NCBI RefSeq assembly: GCF_000620765.1 | Contig: NZ_JIAK01000026.1 | Coordinates: 1-37,337, forward strand | Reading direction: 5' to 3' | From: Desulfovermiculus halophilus DSM 18834 | GTDB taxonomy: Bacteria > Desulfobacterota > Desulfovibrionia > Desulfovibrionales > Desulfothermaceae | DNA length: 37,337 nt | Program-made: the position numbers and the translations under genes | In this document: positions 1-6,583 of the stretch, in pieces | How the letters are laid out: each line of letters begins with the position of its first letter | Position numbering within the stretch: position 1 is the first letter of the stretch | The notes under the pieces: generated by a model | Databases searched by the model: none | Seen by the model: only the letters and a program-made list of their open reading frames with translations | What the model was told of the DNA's origin: nothing

Positions 1-265
1 GTCCGGGGCCAAATGCAGGGTTGTCATTCCATACCTGCAGGATGGCTGATTCCTGCTCAGGGGTTATTTCCTTTTCCCCTCGGCCTGACCGACGGGGCTG
101 ATGCTCGAGAAACGCTTCTTCACCAAGCTCCTTGAGCTGTCTTTTCCACTCATAGACCGTGGTGTAGTGGACCCCAGCTACCTTGGCTGCTTCCTTGGGT
201 CCGATCTGTTTGGCGTGTTTCAGGATAGTAAGTTTTTGTGCTTGACTAAATTGCTTGTTGCCCAT
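1..265 (-). CDS. IS3/IS481-like transposase, N-terminal part (cut by window edge)
   Basis: Read on the minus strand from the ATG at 263-265, this gives about 88 residues beginning MGNKQFSQAQKLTILK, followed by a helix-turn-helix (GPKEAAKVAGVHYTTVYEWK, about residues 23-42) and then a segment ending in WNDNPAFGP. In IS3/IS481-type transposases such an HTH region precedes an integrase-core DDE domain that begins with a motif like NPxFGP. The DDE domain itself lies beyond the window. A GGAG ribosome binding site sits about 9 bases upstream of the ATG. The assignment to transposase is strong; the exact IS family is uncertain. Confidence 0.75.
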   Translation of the reverse strand, partial: MGNKQFSQAQKLTILKHAKQIGPKEAAKVAGVHYTTVYEWKRQLKELGEEAFLEHQPRRSGRGEKEITPEQESAILQVWNDNPAFGPG

Positions 266-266
266 G

Positions 267-302
267 ACACTTTCTCCTCTGGTTTAAGCCGGGAGAAAGT
301 GT
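267..302. repeat. 11-bp inverted repeat in the transposase leader
   Basis: ACACTTTCTCC at 267-277 is perfectly complementary to GGAGAAAGTGT at 292-302, with a 14-base loop. It lies just upstream of the transposase start and overlaps its ribosome binding site, so in the transposase mRNA the hairpin would sequester the GGAG. This is a common way for IS elements to limit expression, but the role here is inferred. Confidence 0.6.
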
Positions 303-321
303 TACCCTGATTCAAGCCATT

Positions 322-2082
322 TTGTCCGGATTTTTATTACCAAAAACATTTAGCAAGTTGAAAGACGCTCCATCTTTTCAGGGCTACCTAAATTTCAACG
401 ATGACGGGAGAAGTTTCGGTTATCCGAAACAGGTGGTCATGTTTTCAGGTGGGCTGGATTCGCTGGCAGGTGCCGTCGACGAAGTGTTGAATGAAAAACG
501 GAAGGTCGTCCTGGTCACTCACAAGTCAACCCCGAAACTCAACAAGCGCCATCGCCGACTGGAAAAGATGATTGCCGACAAGGCTGGGGAAAACGCTCCG
601 CTACATATCGGCGTTCGCGTCAACAAGAACAAAGGACTGAACTACGAGTACACCCAGCGGAGCCGCTCCTTCCTGTATGTGTCTATTGGGGCGACCATCG
701 CAAGGATGCTTAACCTAAAGAGTGTCCGCTTCTATGAGAACGGTGTCATCAGTCTGAATCTTCCGGTCTGTGCTCAGGTGGTCGGCAGCCGGGCCACACG
801 CACTACTCATCCAAGAGTGATCCAGGGATTTCAGAAAATCATCAGTCTGGTGGCTGGCGAGCCGTTTACGATTGAGAATCCTTACATTTGGAAGACCAAG
901 GCCGATGTCGTCGAGGTCATTACCAAGGCTGGTTGCCAGGACATGATCGCGGCATCGACCACCTGCACGCATACCTGGGAAATGACCAAAGATCGTACCC
1001 ACTGCGGAACCTGCTCCCAGTGCATCGACCGACGGTTTGCCATGATTGCGGCCAAGGCCGATCAGTACGATCCGGTCGCGGCTTATAAGACCGACATTTT
1101 TACCCAAGGCAGAAATAAAGACGAAGATAAGATAATGGCAGCCGCCTACCTGGAAAGAGCCAACCAGGTTTGCAATCAGGATGATATCGCCCAGTTCATG
1201 GCCAGATTCAGTGAAGTAAGCAGGGTCTTCCGTTACATGGATGAAAATCCAGGGAGTGTGGCTCAAAAGGTATATGACCTCTATAAGCGGCACGCAAAAG
1301 AGGTCTGCGATGCGATGAAAACAATGATCGCCAGAAATATAACGGCTATCCTTCAGCGCACGTTGCCTGGAGATTGTCTGCTGCGGACAATGTATGAGTC
1401 AGGATCAGTTATCTCCGTTCCGGCCGTTGAACTGGCAATTGAACAACCGGCAAACTATTTCCGTCGACGTGGTGACGTTTGGGAAGTCAGATTTAACAAA
1501 GGAGAGCCCATCAAGCTGATAACTGCAAATAAAGGTTCTCAGTATCTCAGCTATCTACTGTCACACCCGAATCAGCCAATTCCTGTAGCCGAGCTTGTTT
1601 GCGGCTCTTTTTATGATCCATCCAATGGGATTTTTTCGGCTGGCGAAATCGATGGCGAGGACATTGGAGATGGCTACCAGATAACTCAAGGAATTCCCCT
1701 TACTGATGCGGGCGTCATTATCGATGCAAAAGCCAGAGAACAATATCGAGAAAGGATTTCGGAATTATTACAGGACATCGATGAGGCCCGCAATACAGGC
1801 AACAAGGAAAAAGAAGAAGAACTTAGGGATGAAATGACGGTGATCGCCTGCGCATTAAATGGCTCAAAGGCAAGGGGTGGAAAACCAAGGACTTTAGGTG
1901 ACAAAAGGAAAAACGTGAAGGACTCTTTCCGTATAGCTGTAAAGCGTGCCATCGGAAAAATTTCTGAATACGACAGTCCTCTTGGTCAGCATCTTGACTC
2001 AAGCATCAAGTTTGGAAACGAGCCTGTTTACAGCCCTGAAGAGGAGATCGTTTGGGAGGTCCGCCCGATAGTCAACGAATGA
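322..2082 (+). CDS. QueC-like PP-loop protein (defence-type), 5'-truncated by IS
   Basis: The protein (586 residues if read from the TTG at 322) has an ATP-binding PP-loop SGGLDS at residues 42-47 and a QueC-type zinc site, Cys215, Cys228, Cys231 and Cys234 (motif HCGTCSQCIDRR). QueC makes 7-cyano-7-deazaguanine, but housekeeping QueC is about 230 residues. Long QueC-like proteins occur in the Qat and type IV CBASS defence systems (QatC, Cap9). After residue 260 comes a long extension, including a winged-helix-like stretch near 415-440, a charged coiled coil (about 475-510) and a terminal module with LGQHLDSSIKFG. The open frame starts inside the adjoining IS, and relatives carry more residues before the PP-loop, so the true N-terminus is probably missing. 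No qatA, qatB or qatD partners are present. It is most likely a dead remnant of a defence locus. Confidence 0.7.
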   Translation: MSGFLLPKTFSKLKDAPSFQGYLNFNDDGRSFGYPKQVVMFSGGLDSLAGAVDEVLNEKRKVVLVTHKSTPKLNKRHRRLEKMIADKAGENAPLHIGVRVNKNKGLNYEYTQRSRSFLYVSIGATIARMLNLKSVRFYENGVISLNLPVCAQVVGSRATRTTHPRVIQGFQKIISLVAGEPFTIENPYIWKTKADVVEVITKAGCQDMIAASTTCTHTWEMTKDRTHCGTCSQCIDRRFAMIAAKADQYDPVAAYKTDIFTQGRNKDEDKIMAAAYLERANQVCNQDDIAQFMARFSEVSRVFRYMDENPGSVAQKVYDLYKRHAKEVCDAMKTMIARNITAILQRTLPGDCLLRTMYESGSVISVPAVELAIEQPANYFRRRGDVWEVRFNKGEPIKLITANKGSQYLSYLLSHPNQPIPVAELVCGSFYDPSNGIFSAGEIDGEDIGDGYQITQGIPLTDAGVIIDAKAREQYRERISELLQDIDEARNTGNKEKEEELRDEMTVIACALNGSKARGGKPRTLGDKRKNVKDSFRIAVKRAIGKISEYDSPLGQHLDSSIKFGNEPVYSPEEEIVWEVRPIVNE

Positions 2083-2146
2083 CCCGGGACCACCCAGGAA
2101 GAAAAAACTAAAAAATATTTCCGCTACGCCAAATGTAGCCATTGCG

Positions 2147-2195
2147 ACGCCGGATGTAGCGCCTTCCCCAATGAAGGCGCGATCCGGCGTTTTTT
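2147..2195 (+). terminator. Strong intrinsic terminator after the QueC-like gene
   Basis: Two nested stems are visible: ACGCCGGAT (2147-2155) pairs with ATCCGGCGT (2182-2190), and inside it GCGCCTTC (2159-2166) pairs with GAAGGCGC (2173-2180). A run of six T follows at 2190-2195. This is a textbook rho-independent terminator and separates the defence remnant from the phage early genes. Confidence 0.85.
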
Positions 2196-2255
2196 ATTGG
2201 TCAACACAGGGTTGGCCACCGGGCGTGCCAGAACTTCCGAACAAGGAGACTGGCA

Positions 2256-2582
2256 GTGGCACAAGTCAACAAAGCACACCTCACCCCACCGAAGCGGCGA
2301 CTCATCGAGCTGATGCAGGACATCAACTTCGGCCGCATCACCAACATTCCGGTCCGCGACGGCGAGCCGGAACTCACCCCCGACACGGTCATCGAGCGCG
2401 AGATCAAGCTGGGCGGACAGAGCGGTCCCCGGCCCGAGCGCGACCAGGATGACTTCATCCTCAAGCAAGAGGTCGTGGCGCTGCTGGAGCACCTCGCGCA
2501 GATGGGCAGTGGAAAAGTCTGCCTGCTCGAAATCAAGCACGGTCTCCCGTTCCTGATTCGCATCGAGGAACGGGCAGCCTGA
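2256..2582 (+). CDS. Small phage protein of unknown function
   Basis: A 108-residue acidic/basic mixed protein beginning at a GTG that has AAGGAG 7 bases upstream. It contains RLIELMQDINFGRITNIPV near residues 15-33 and a stretch of alternating charges, and no membrane segment or recognised domain. It is the first gene of the early region and lies directly after a terminator, so it needs its own promoter between about 2195 and 2243, which I cannot identify with confidence. Similar short proteins often sit at the start of phage early operons, but I do not recognise a function. The 195 bases after it (2583-2777) hold no gene that I can support, only a CCTCC/GGAGG hairpin that overlaps the next ribosome binding site. 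Confidence 0.65.
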   Translation: MAQVNKAHLTPPKRRLIELMQDINFGRITNIPVRDGEPELTPDTVIEREIKLGGQSGPRPERDQDDFILKQEVVALLEHLAQMGSGKVCLLEIKHGLPFLIRIEERAA

Positions 2583-2777
2583 ACACGTAACGACCTGAAC
2601 CCTTAGACACTGGACAACAAGCTGGACGCATGGCGGAGGCTGTTGTGGGTGTCGCCGAGCCGAATACGGCAATTGGCGGCGTACCTGCGACCCCTTCGCC
2701 CACGCGACAGCTTTGTCCTGTGATCTGGCCCGTGCCGACACCCACGCGGACCTCCTCCTCGCTCCGAGGAGGCCCCG

Positions 2778-3362
2778 ATGGTTTCTCAGAATTCTTACGA
2801 CGGCATCGACAAGTATGCCGCCGACCTCATTCGGCACAAAGCACGTCAACTCGTAGGCAAGGCCGGATTCACCGAGGACGACAGACCCGACCTCGAACAG
2901 GAACTGATGATCGATCTGCTGCAGCGGATGCGGCATTTCAATCCCGCAAAGGCCAAGAAGACCACCTTCATGGCCCGGATCGTCGAACGTCACATCTCCA
3001 CCATTCTGGAGGCCCGGTTCGCCCAATGCCGGGACTGGCGGCTCTGCCAAACCTCGCTCAACGAACCCCTCGACAACGGTGAAGGCGACACCACCGAGCG
3101 GATCGACTTCCTGGACAGCGAAGGCTCTCTGGGAAGCGGCACCCGCGAGACAAGGGAGCGCCTCGCCCATGAGATCCGCATGGATCTCGACCGGGCCATC
3201 GCCTCGCTGCCGGAAGAGCTCCGGGATCTGTGCGTGCGCCTGCACGACAGCACCATGGCCGAAGTCGCCCGAGAGATAGGCATTCCCAGAACCACCCTCT
3301 ACGAGCGGCTGAGCAAGCTGCGGGACGCGTTCAGCGAGGCTGGCCTGACCGACTACCTGTGA
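2778..3362 (+). CDS. Phage-encoded ECF-like RNA polymerase sigma factor
   Basis: The 194-residue protein shows the two-domain layout of group 4 (ECF) sigma factors. Residues about 10-78 look like region 2: DDRPDLEQELMIDLLQRM (about 34-51) matches the helix that binds core polymerase, and FMARIVERHISTIL follows. Residues about 135-190 look like region 4: AIASLPEELRDLC, then EVAREIGIPRTTLYERLSKL, a helix-turn-helix for the -35 element. The ATG has GAGGAGG upstream, inside a small hairpin. Its stop codon is immediately followed by the first copy of the 36-bp element repeated upstream of phage operons. I infer that it directs transcription of the phage regulon. An alternative is a sigma-like HTH regulator without core-binding activity. 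Confidence 0.75.
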   Translation: MVSQNSYDGIDKYAADLIRHKARQLVGKAGFTEDDRPDLEQELMIDLLQRMRHFNPAKAKKTTFMARIVERHISTILEARFAQCRDWRLCQTSLNEPLDNGEGDTTERIDFLDSEGSLGSGTRETRERLAHEIRMDLDRAIASLPEELRDLCVRLHDSTMAEVAREIGIPRTTLYERLSKLRDAFSEAGLTDYL

Positions 3363-3398
3363 TCTCCGACGCATCGACTCCGGCTCCGGTAAGTAAGC
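3363..3398 (+). promoter_or_regulatory. 36-bp repeated element, copy 1 (candidate sigma-dependent promoter)
   Basis: This copy contains CTCCGAC at 3364-3370 and the invariant 12-mer TCCGGTAAGTAA at 3385-3396, and is the only copy ending in GC rather than CC or CG. It starts at the base after the sigma gene's stop codon and lies 69 bases before the next start codon. A near-palindrome (GCCGCAT/ATGCGGC, 3404-3418) follows in the predicted leader. The 18-base gap between the CTCCGAC and GTAAGTAA boxes suits a -35/-10 promoter. Function is inferred from position and repetition. Confidence 0.65.
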
Positions 3399-3466
3399 AC
3401 CGTGCCGCATGATGCGGCTATCCGGGGCCTCGGAAATCAAAACCTGAACAAAAGAGGAGTTCAACC

Positions 3467-3805
3467 ATGACTCACGACACCTACAAGTACCGTTTTGACG
3501 AGTCGGTCCCGGCCCAGGAACTGGAAGACACTTTCATGCTGGCGATGCTGGCCGTCGAAAGCCTGCATGGCCGTTCCCGTGTGCGGATGGAGAGCCGGTT
3601 CAATCTGGACAAGGCCCGCCGCACCTGCGTGATCGACGCCTCCACCGATGTCGGCAGCGACCTCGCCCGCATCTTCACCGGCTTCGCCACCAAGGAGTAC
3701 GGCGAACGTTCGGTCCTGATCGAACGTACCCAGCCGTCAGGTTGCGCCTGTGCCTCAAAGCATCGCGCAGCGCCCGCCGCTGCAGCAGCGGGGGTGGCGT
3801 TATGA
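3467..3805 (+). CDS. Phage early protein of unknown function
   Basis: A 112-residue protein with a good ribosome binding site (AGAGGAG) upstream of the ATG. The core, residues about 5-88 (YKYRFDESVP to GERSVLIERT), looks like a compact alpha/beta domain; the tail is low-complexity and alanine-rich (HRAAPAAAAAGVAL). It is the first gene after repeat copy 1 and overlaps the next gene by four bases (ATGA), so it is translationally coupled to the recombination nuclease. I do not recognise a family. Its place at the head of the replication/recombination operon suggests an accessory or regulatory role. Confidence 0.7.
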   Translation: MTHDTYKYRFDESVPAQELEDTFMLAMLAVESLHGRSRVRMESRFNLDKARRTCVIDASTDVGSDLARIFTGFATKEYGERSVLIERTQPSGCACASKHRAAPAAAAAGVAL

Positions 3806-4818
3806 GCGAGCTGATGACCACCACCTATTCCATGTGGCGGCTGTTCCGCAACTGCCGCATGGCCTGCAAGTGGCGCTACATCGACGAGCTGGTGCCGCTC
3901 GAACGCGACCCCAATCTGGCCTTCGGCTCGGTCATTCACGACTGCCTGGAGTGCTGGCACGGCGAGCGGGATCTGGCCAAGGTCCTCGACCACATCGACC
4001 GGACCTATCCGAACCGAGCGCAGGACGATCATCAACAGGCCGACTGGCATCTCGCCCGAGCCATGATGAGCGCCTATGCGGAACACTATCCGGCTGAAGC
4101 GTTCGAGGTCGTCGCGCTTGAGAAGACCTTCGAAGGTCCCATCGTCAACCCGGCGACCGGGGCGACCTCACGCAGTTTCATTCTCGCCGGGAAGGTGGAC
4201 GGCATCGTCCGTCAGGATGGCCAGTATTTCCTGCTGGAACACAAAACCGCCTCGCAGATCGACGCCAGCTACCTGGAGCGGCTGTGGACCGATTTCCAGA
4301 TCATCCTCTACGCCTGGTACCTGGAGCAGACCCTCGGCATCACGGTCAGCGGCATCATCTACAACGTCCTGGTCAAGGCCAAATTGCGCCAGGGAAAAGG
4401 TGAGACCGAAGCCGAATTCGAAGCCCGCCGGGCGGAGCTGATTGCCAAGTCGAAAACCGGCAAGAGCAGCGCCAAGCGCAAGCTGGCGGAGGACGACGAC
4501 ACCTTTCAGCAGCGGCTCCAGGAGAAGTACCTCGAGCCGGGCATGTTCCATCGCGAGGTGCTCTACATCTCCCGCGACCAGTTCGAGGAACTGCGGGCGG
4601 AGCTGTGGGAGCTCTCCAAGGCCATGCTCGACGCCCGTCGGCGCAACACCTTCTACCGCAACACCAGCTACTGCTTCCAGTACGGACGGCCCTGCGCCTA
4701 CTTCCAGCTCTGCCGCTCGGGCGGCAACCCCAACGTCATCGAAAACCATTTCCAACGGATCGCCCCGCACGAAGAGCTGCGGGACGGAGCCGGTGAAGAC
4801 GCCGCTCCGGTGTTTTGA
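3802..4818 (+). CDS. PD-(D/E)XK nuclease with Fe-S cysteines (RecB/Cas4/AddB-like)
   Basis: The 338-residue protein carries the PD-(D/E)XK core: His-containing FGSVIHDCLE near residues 40-49, Asp133 in GKVDGIV and Glu146-x-Lys148 in LLEHKTAS. Cys18 or Cys22 near the N-terminus and Cys291, Cys298 and Cys304 at the C-terminus match the split cysteine arrangement that holds a 4Fe-4S cluster in Cas4 and AddB nucleases. Phage proteins of this type resect DNA ends to prepare single strands for annealing. The ATG at 3802 is preferred over the longer upstream frame because it makes an ATGA overlap with the previous stop. An insert of charged residues (about 200-240) separates the core from the C-terminal cysteines. 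It is followed by a Sak4-like ATPase, as expected for a recombination cassette. Confidence 0.85.
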   Translation: MSELMTTTYSMWRLFRNCRMACKWRYIDELVPLERDPNLAFGSVIHDCLECWHGERDLAKVLDHIDRTYPNRAQDDHQQADWHLARAMMSAYAEHYPAEAFEVVALEKTFEGPIVNPATGATSRSFILAGKVDGIVRQDGQYFLLEHKTASQIDASYLERLWTDFQIILYAWYLEQTLGITVSGIIYNVLVKAKLRQGKGETEAEFEARRAELIAKSKTGKSSAKRKLAEDDDTFQQRLQEKYLEPGMFHREVLYISRDQFEELRAELWELSKAMLDARRRNTFYRNTSYCFQYGRPCAYFQLCRSGGNPNVIENHFQRIAPHEELRDGAGEDAAPVF

Positions 4819-4844
4819 AATCCCAACCATAAGGAGACGAAGCC

Positions 4845-5615
4845 ATGCTTCCCAAGACCAAAAGCAAACCCAAACACACGCTCTCGGACCTCACCGCCCT
4901 GGTGTACGGCCCGAGCAAGATCGGCAAGAGCACCTGGTGCTCCAAGGCCGATGACGCACTGTTCCTGGCGACCGAGCCGGGCCTGAACGCCCTGGAGGTG
5001 TTTCAGACCCCGATCACCTGCTGGGACGACCTTCTGCAGGCCTGCGCCGAAATCGCCGAGGGCAAGCACGAGTTCAAGACCATCGTCGTCGACACGGTGG
5101 ATAACGCCTACAAGATGTGCTCGGACTACGTCTGCAAGAAATTCAAGATCGAGCACGAATCCGACCTGGGCTACGGCAAGGGCTACGCGCTGATCAACAA
5201 CGAGTTCCAGCGCGTCATCAACAAGCTCGCGTTCCTGCCCTACGGGCTGATCCTGATTTCCCACTCCCAGGAGCGGGACATCGAGACCCGGACCGGCAAA
5301 CACACCCGCATCGTGCCGACGCTGCCGGAAAAGGCGCGGAAGCTGGTCACCGGTCTGGTGGACCTGATCCTGTTCTGCGACCTGGACATGAAAACCGGCG
5401 AGGACGGCAAGCCGGTCTGGCAACGCGTGATGCGCACCAAGCCCAGTCCCAACTACGACGCTGGTGACCGCACCGGCCGACTCCCCGAAGTCATCCCCCT
5501 CGATTTTTCGAGCTTCGTTAAAGCCTTCAACAACACGGCAGCCGGAGCTGCGGCGAGTGCCGCCCGGCCGAAGCCGGAGCCGACCGCGAGTGCGGCGGCG
5601 AAACCTCAACAGTAA
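4845..5615 (+). CDS. Sak4-like RecA-fold ATPase (AAA_24)
   Basis: The 256-residue protein has a Walker A motif GPSKIGKST (residues 22-30, Lys28), a Walker B-like strand TIVVDTVDN (about residues 83-91) and a late strand LILISHSQ that corresponds to the RecA-family glutamine/histidine sensor. This matches the short RAD51/RecA-like Sak4 family of phage recombinases, which work with a phage SSB to anneal or exchange strands. The last 30 residues are Ala/Pro-rich and probably disordered. It has a clear AAGGAG site and lies between the Fe-S nuclease and the DUF669-like protein, completing a nuclease-recombinase-SSB module. Confidence in the ATPase fold is high; strand exchange versus annealing activity cannot be told from sequence. 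Confidence 0.85.
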   Translation: MLPKTKSKPKHTLSDLTALVYGPSKIGKSTWCSKADDALFLATEPGLNALEVFQTPITCWDDLLQACAEIAEGKHEFKTIVVDTVDNAYKMCSDYVCKKFKIEHESDLGYGKGYALINNEFQRVINKLAFLPYGLILISHSQERDIETRTGKHTRIVPTLPEKARKLVTGLVDLILFCDLDMKTGEDGKPVWQRVMRTKPSPNYDAGDRTGRLPEVIPLDFSSFVKAFNNTAAGAAASAARPKPEPTASAAAKPQQ

Positions 5616-5627
5616 GGAGATCCGACC

Positions 5628-6101
5628 ATGGAACACTACGAAAACCAATCCAGCAGCAACCTCGACCTGGCGCAGTTCGACGACGCCTTTGAAACCGCCG
5701 AAGTCGAGGAACGTGAGTTCGAGGCCGTCCCCGACGGCAAGTACCAGGTCAACGTCGACCGGGTCGAACTGACCCGCGCCCAGACCTCGGGCAATCCCAT
5801 GCTCAAATGGACTCTGCGCATTCTCGCGCCGACCCACAAGGGTCGTCTGCTCTGGCGCAACAACGTCATGGCCAGCAACGAGAACATCAAGTGGCTCAAG
5901 CAGGACCTCTACACCTGCGGGCTGCAGCTTCAGAAGCTCTCCGACCTGCCGGGCCACCTCGAGCAGCTTCTCAACATCAAGCTGGAGGTGACCAAGCGCA
6001 CTCGCGGTGAAAACGAGAACATCTACTTCAACCGTCGCATTGTCATGGCCGATGATGCCGGGGCTCCCGGCGCGGCGATGGACGACATGATCCCGTTCTG
6101 A
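5628..6101 (+). CDS. DUF669-like phage single-stranded DNA-binding protein
   Basis: This 157-residue protein has the order typical of DUF669 proteins found beside Sak4 recombinases: an acidic N-terminus, a beta-rich core (VPDGKYQVNVDRVELTRAQ through KGRLLWRNNVM), a helix, and RTRGENENIYFNRRIV near residue 125. It ends in MDDMIPF, which closely resembles the DDDIPF acidic tip by which bacterial SSB recruits partner enzymes. I infer that it is the phage SSB and that its tip docks host or phage repair proteins. It has an AAGGAG site and overlaps the next gene by one base. Confidence 0.8.
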   Translation: MEHYENQSSSNLDLAQFDDAFETAEVEEREFEAVPDGKYQVNVDRVELTRAQTSGNPMLKWTLRILAPTHKGRLLWRNNVMASNENIKWLKQDLYTCGLQLQKLSDLPGHLEQLLNIKLEVTKRTRGENENIYFNRRIVMADDAGAPGAAMDDMIPF

Positions 6102-6583
6102 TGATGGACCGGATCACCGTTGTCGTCGACACCCGCGAACAGGAGCCCTACAGCTTCGATACAGACAAGGTTTCGGCAGTTCGCAAAGCGCTGCCCGCCG
6201 GTGATTACTCACTGGTCGGCCTCGAGGAACGGGTGGCGGTGGAGCGTAAATCCCTGACGGATTTCGTCTCCACCGTCATCCGGGGGCGAAAGCGGTTCCA
6301 CCGCGAGTTGGAAAAGCTCTCTGCCTACGAATCCGCCTGCGTGGTTGTCGAGTGCAACTTTCGCGATCTGGTCGACGGCCGCTACCGCAGCGATGCCCAC
6401 CCGCACGCGCTGATCGGAACGGTCGCCTCCATCGTCGTCGACTTCGGTGTCCCCGTCTACTTCTGCTCGGACCGGCAGGCCGCCTGCCGTTTTGTCGAGG
6501 AGTACCTGACACGTTTTCACCGGAGGATCGCGAGATGCCAAAAAGAAATGAGAGTAACCCGGCGCGACTCCGGGGAAGAATAG
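6101..6583 (+). CDS. ERCC4-type structure-specific endonuclease
   Basis: The 160-residue protein has the ERCC4/XPF nuclease signature: VVVDTREQEP (Asp10, catalytic region at residues 7-16), GDYSLVG near residue 34, and VERKSLTDFVSTV (about residues 48-60), giving the D...ERK...D metal site. This nuclease family cuts branched DNA such as flaps and Holliday-like structures, and here would process recombination or replication intermediates. The start overlaps the previous stop (TGATG), and the second ATG at 6104 is an alternative. Its 3' end overlaps the helicase start by 49 bases. No helix-hairpin-helix domain follows, so partner proteins probably supply DNA targeting. Confidence 0.85.
   Translation: MMDRITVVVDTREQEPYSFDTDKVSAVRKALPAGDYSLVGLEERVAVERKSLTDFVSTVIRGRKRFHRELEKLSAYESACVVVECNFRDLVDGRYRSDAHPHALIGTVASIVVDFGVPVYFCSDRQAACRFVEEYLTRFHRRIARCQKEMRVTRRDSGEE

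Larger units (their letters stand above)
1..328 (-). mobile_element. Insertion sequence remnant, 5' end of a reverse-strand IS
   Basis: This segment holds the 5' part of a transposase gene on the minus strand plus its upstream end. The segment upstream of the transposase start contains a perfect 11-bp inverted repeat (267-277 and 292-302) and then a sequence reading CGGACAAAATGG inward from about position 328. That sequence loosely resembles the start of the IS at the right edge (CGGAAACGGTTCTT at 37249). I place the IS boundary near 328 on this basis; the exact terminal repeat cannot be fixed without the other end of this copy. The insertion removed the 5' end of the QueC-like gene that follows. 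Confidence 0.6.

Noticed and set aside
715..1293. A 192-codon reverse-strand frame inside the QueC-like gene.
   Set aside because: It mirrors the PP-loop protein, whose zinc and ATP motifs are intact on the + strand.
3385..3396. GTAAGT inside the repeated element looks like a eukaryotic 5' splice site or intron boundary.
   Set aside because: There is no paired 3' site or intron structure; the copies are intergenic in a bacterial phage.
3742..3801. A 20-residue N-terminal extension of the Fe-S nuclease.
   Set aside because: It reads through the previous gene and has no ribosome binding site; the ATGA overlap at 3802 is the better start.
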